This document shows positions 16,250-18,463 of a DNA stretch of 18,463 nucleotides, piece after piece (positions within the stretch are counted from its first letter, which is position 1; each line of letters begins with the position of its first letter). The notes under the pieces were generated by a model that saw only the letters and a program-made list of their open reading frames with translations, made no database searches and was not told the origin of the DNA. The stretch spans positions 1-18,463 of the forward strand of contig CAYGSN010000036.1 in assembly GCA_964352675.1 (NCBI GenBank), read 5' to 3'. Origin of the DNA: CAYGSN01 sp964352675 (GTDB lineage Bacteria; Pseudomonadota; Alphaproteobacteria; Micavibrionales; Micavibrionaceae). A program made the translations under genes and the position numbers.

Positions 16250-16930
16250 CTATCCTGGATTGTCATGATCAAGCGTATTTTGATTTGGCGCATCGGAAGA
16301 TCCCGGAGAAGATTTTCGCTGTGGCCGCAAATCATCCAGTGAGCGCTTAAATAGCCAGTATTTCTTTTTTTCGCCGTCGAGTCCGTACAACTCATCACTC
16401 ATTTTCACAAAACCATGCCGGGCCGCAGCCCTTAAATTCCGCGTGTTGGTGGGTTCAATAAAAATCTGAACTTCCGGGTCGGCTGTAAATTTTGCCAGAT
16501 AGTCCAGCTGTGCCTTGTATAGGAGTGCGGAAAGCCCCTTTCCCCTCTCTTTTTTGAGGATATGCCGGTTGCTGAGCTCGGGGGGATCATTTCCCTCCGG
16601 ATCGAAAAAAATGTCAGCAACCCCTATAATGTCTATAGTTTTATCTGCACCTTCCGGTTTTTTCAAAAGCACAAAATGCGCCAGGGAATTATCAACAAAC
16701 AGTTCCGCCCATAACTCATAAGAGTAAAAATCCAGATCCGGATTCTTCTCTTGCCATGCGGCCAGCCTTTTGCGGGCCTCATCGTCATCATCAAACAGGC
16801 ATGCGACGGAGGCTTCATAATAAACTAGGAATTCGCCTTTTTCTTGCTTGCCCTTGCCAAGCACAAGGCAGGCGTAGGGGCCTTCTTCTATCATTGTTAA
16901 CATAAAAAAGAAAGTACCATAAATTAACAT
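16250..16930 (-). CDS. GNAT-family N-acetyltransferase
   Basis: The product has up to 226 residues. The acetyl-CoA-binding motif A is visible as LKKERGKGLSALLYKAQLDY (about 125-144, with R129-G-K-G132). It is preceded by IIGVADIFFDPEG and followed by EPTNTRNLRAAARHGFVKM (about 159-177), the typical NxxxxxxYxxxGF-like tail of the fold. The N-terminal 100 residues are an unassigned acidic domain. The C-terminal 25 residues are polar and low in complexity. The acceptor substrate is unknown. ATG 16930 is the longest start; ATG 16903 (MLTMIEEGP) is equally plausible and neither has a good ribosome-binding site. It is divergent from the riboswitch-led thiamine locus, with a 186-base shared upstream region. 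Confidence 0.78.
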   Translation of the reverse strand: MLIYGTFFFMLTMIEEGPYACLVLGKGKQEKGEFLVYYEASVACLFDDDDEARKRLAAWQEKNPDLDFYSYELWAELFVDNSLAHFVLLKKPEGADKTIDIIGVADIFFDPEGNDPPELSNRHILKKERGKGLSALLYKAQLDYLAKFTADPEVQIFIEPTNTRNLRAAARHGFVKMSDELYGLDGEKKKYWLFKRSLDDLRPQRKSSPGSSDAPNQNTLDHDNPG

Positions 16931-17018
16931 AATAAATCAAACCTTTAATGCATGAATTTGCTTCCTCAGCTATTGAGAATCGCTGTGGTTTGTGTAATCT
17001 GTCCGTCATAAATACAAA

Positions 17019-17112
17019 CCTTCGGGGTGCGTGTCAGAGCGGGAGCAAAGACAGGCTGAGAATAAACCCGTTGAACCTGTTGGTTAGAACCAGCGCAGGG
17101 AAAGGATGAAGG
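17019..17112 (+). promoter_or_regulatory. TPP (THI-box) riboswitch
   Basis: The conserved core of the thiamine pyrophosphate aptamer is present in order: CGGGGTGC (17023-17030), GGCTGAGA (17054-17061), ACCC (17066-17069), TTGAACCTG (17071-17079) and ACCAGCGCAGGGAA (17089-17102). The TGTC/GACA arm (17032-17035/17050-17053) forms the stem leading to the GCTGAGA loop. The usual TAATACC is replaced by TTAGAACC. CCTTC (17019-17023) can pair with GAAGG (17108-17112), or CCTT with AAGG (17102-17105). Either pairing would hide the ribosome-binding site of ATG 17117. No terminator hairpin with a T-run follows, so control is probably translational: TPP binding would shut off the tautomerase gene and, if co-transcribed, thiC. 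Confidence 0.95.
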
Positions 17113-17116
17113 CGAA

Positions 17117-17455
17117 ATGCCGCATATTATTGTTGAATATTCCGACAATCTTAAAATTGACGTGCCGGGCCTGTTGCGGGCGCTGCATGAGGAACTGGCC
17201 GCTGAGCCAAGCGTAGAAAAGGCCCGCATCAAAACCCGCGCTACTCCGCTTCAGCATTATGTTGTGGGGGAGGATTCTGATGCCGATGGAATGCTCCATA
17301 TCACAATCAAGGTTCTGCCGCGGCCGGAAGATGTGCGGGCGGAGATGACGCTCTCACTGCAAAAAATCGCCAAGGCCGCGCTGAACGAAATGCACCCGAA
17401 TTGTAAACTCACCGTTGAAGCCATGACGCTGGATGCCCATAGCTATTGCGCGTGA
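17117..17455 (+). CDS. 5-carboxymethyl-2-hydroxymuconate isomerase (CHMI)-family tautomerase under TPP riboswitch control
   Basis: The 112-residue protein starts MPHIIVEYSDNLKIDVPGLL, the CHMI/tautomerase N-terminus in which Pro2 becomes the catalytic N-terminal proline after Met removal. AEPSVEKARIKTRATPLQHY carries the arginines typical of the family, and ADGMLHITIKVLPRPEDVRA resembles its FVHv.l.ilpGR segment. E. coli HpaF has about 126 residues. HpaF acts in homoprotocatechuate degradation, but no other gene of that pathway is here. The TPP aptamer ends five bases before its ATG, and thiC follows, so a role linked to thiamine is inferred, not shown. The ribosome-binding site (AAAGGA or GAAGG) lies within the riboswitch. 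Confidence 0.85.
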   Translation: MPHIIVEYSDNLKIDVPGLLRALHEELAAEPSVEKARIKTRATPLQHYVVGEDSDADGMLHITIKVLPRPEDVRAEMTLSLQKIAKAALNEMHPNCKLTVEAMTLDAHSYCA

Positions 17456-17469
17456 GGGAGCATTGGTGG

Positions 17470-17573
17470 ATGAGGAGGAGATCTAAGACTTACGCAGCCA
17501 TAAAAACCCAACACAATACCGCCCCTTTAGGGTTGTATTATGTAAAATATAATAGAGAGAAAAGGACTAAGAT

Positions 17574-17577
<4 letters not shown>
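17470..17577 (+). CDS. Possible 35-residue leader peptide overlapping the thiC start
   Basis: An ATG at 17470, preceded ten bases upstream by GAGGGAG, opens a 35-codon basic peptide (MRRRSKTYAAIKTQHNTAPL...). Its TGA stop (17575-17577) overlaps the thiC ATG (17574-17576) in the 4-base ATGA arrangement common in translationally coupled genes. It starts 14 bases after the tautomerase stop codon. An open stretch of this length can arise by chance, and I do not recognise the peptide, so it is a candidate only. Confidence 0.3.
17548..17553 (+). promoter_or_regulatory. Possible -10 box of a thiC-proximal promoter
   Basis: A perfect TATAAT lies 20 bases before the thiC ATG in an AT-rich stretch. 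At the expected distance upstream only TTTAGG is found, a poor -35 match. If used, it would give thiC a very short leader outside riboswitch control. Confidence 0.22.

Positions 17578-18463
<886 letters not shown>

Overview
The window looks like chromosomal sequence from an alphaproteobacterium with a mid-range GC content. The evidence is family content only: an alphaproteobacterial-style fused 3-hydroxyacyl-CoA dehydrogenase/enoyl-CoA hydratase, a long acyl-CoA dehydrogenase, SCO, FadL, ThiC, and a ceramidase-like membrane protein. I see no rRNA, tRNA, CRISPR array, insertion sequence or phage gene, and no gene-free stretch longer than 300 bases.

Layout. 1-1458 is the 3' part of a beta-oxidation multifunctional enzyme. 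It is followed at once by two overlapping membrane genes, one with an HEIGH metalloprotease-like motif (1473-2261) and one ceramidase-like (2242-2880). A 1093-residue protein (3035-6316) follows; I read it as a very divergent, possibly non-catalytic relative of phosphoenolpyruvate carboxylase. Next come a small charged protein (6387-6641) and a FadE-type acyl-CoA dehydrogenase (6743-8533). An AT-rich gene (8616-9893) encodes an oversized beta-keto acid cleavage enzyme (BKACE/DUF849) and has its own promoter and operator-like inverted repeat. A FAD/NAD(P)-binding protein (9949-11658) converges with a minus-strand exported coiled-coil protein (11682-13445).

The second part holds a small SCP2 lipid-carrier protein (13595-13900), directly followed by the remains of an acyl-CoA thioesterase gene (13912-14094). 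The minus-strand genes are a FadL outer-membrane fatty-acid channel with a clear terminator (14144-15382), a SCO copper chaperone (15569-16234) and a GNAT acetyltransferase (16250-16930). On the plus strand a TPP riboswitch (about 17019-17112) precedes a small CHMI-family tautomerase (17117-17455). A possible 35-codon leader ORF (17470-17577) comes next, and then thiC, which runs off the right edge.

How the genes fit together. A lipid theme runs through the window: fatty-acid entry (FadL), acyl-chain handling (SCP2, the thioesterase relic), beta-oxidation (the dehydrogenase/hydratase fusion and FadE) and perhaps ceramide turnover. The right end is a thiamine locus in which the riboswitch sits in front of a tautomerase rather than directly in front of thiC.

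The observations most worth following are the PEPC-like protein that lacks the catalytic histidine, the riboswitch/tautomerase/leader-ORF arrangement at thiC, the compositionally foreign BKACE gene, and the decayed thioesterase gene.
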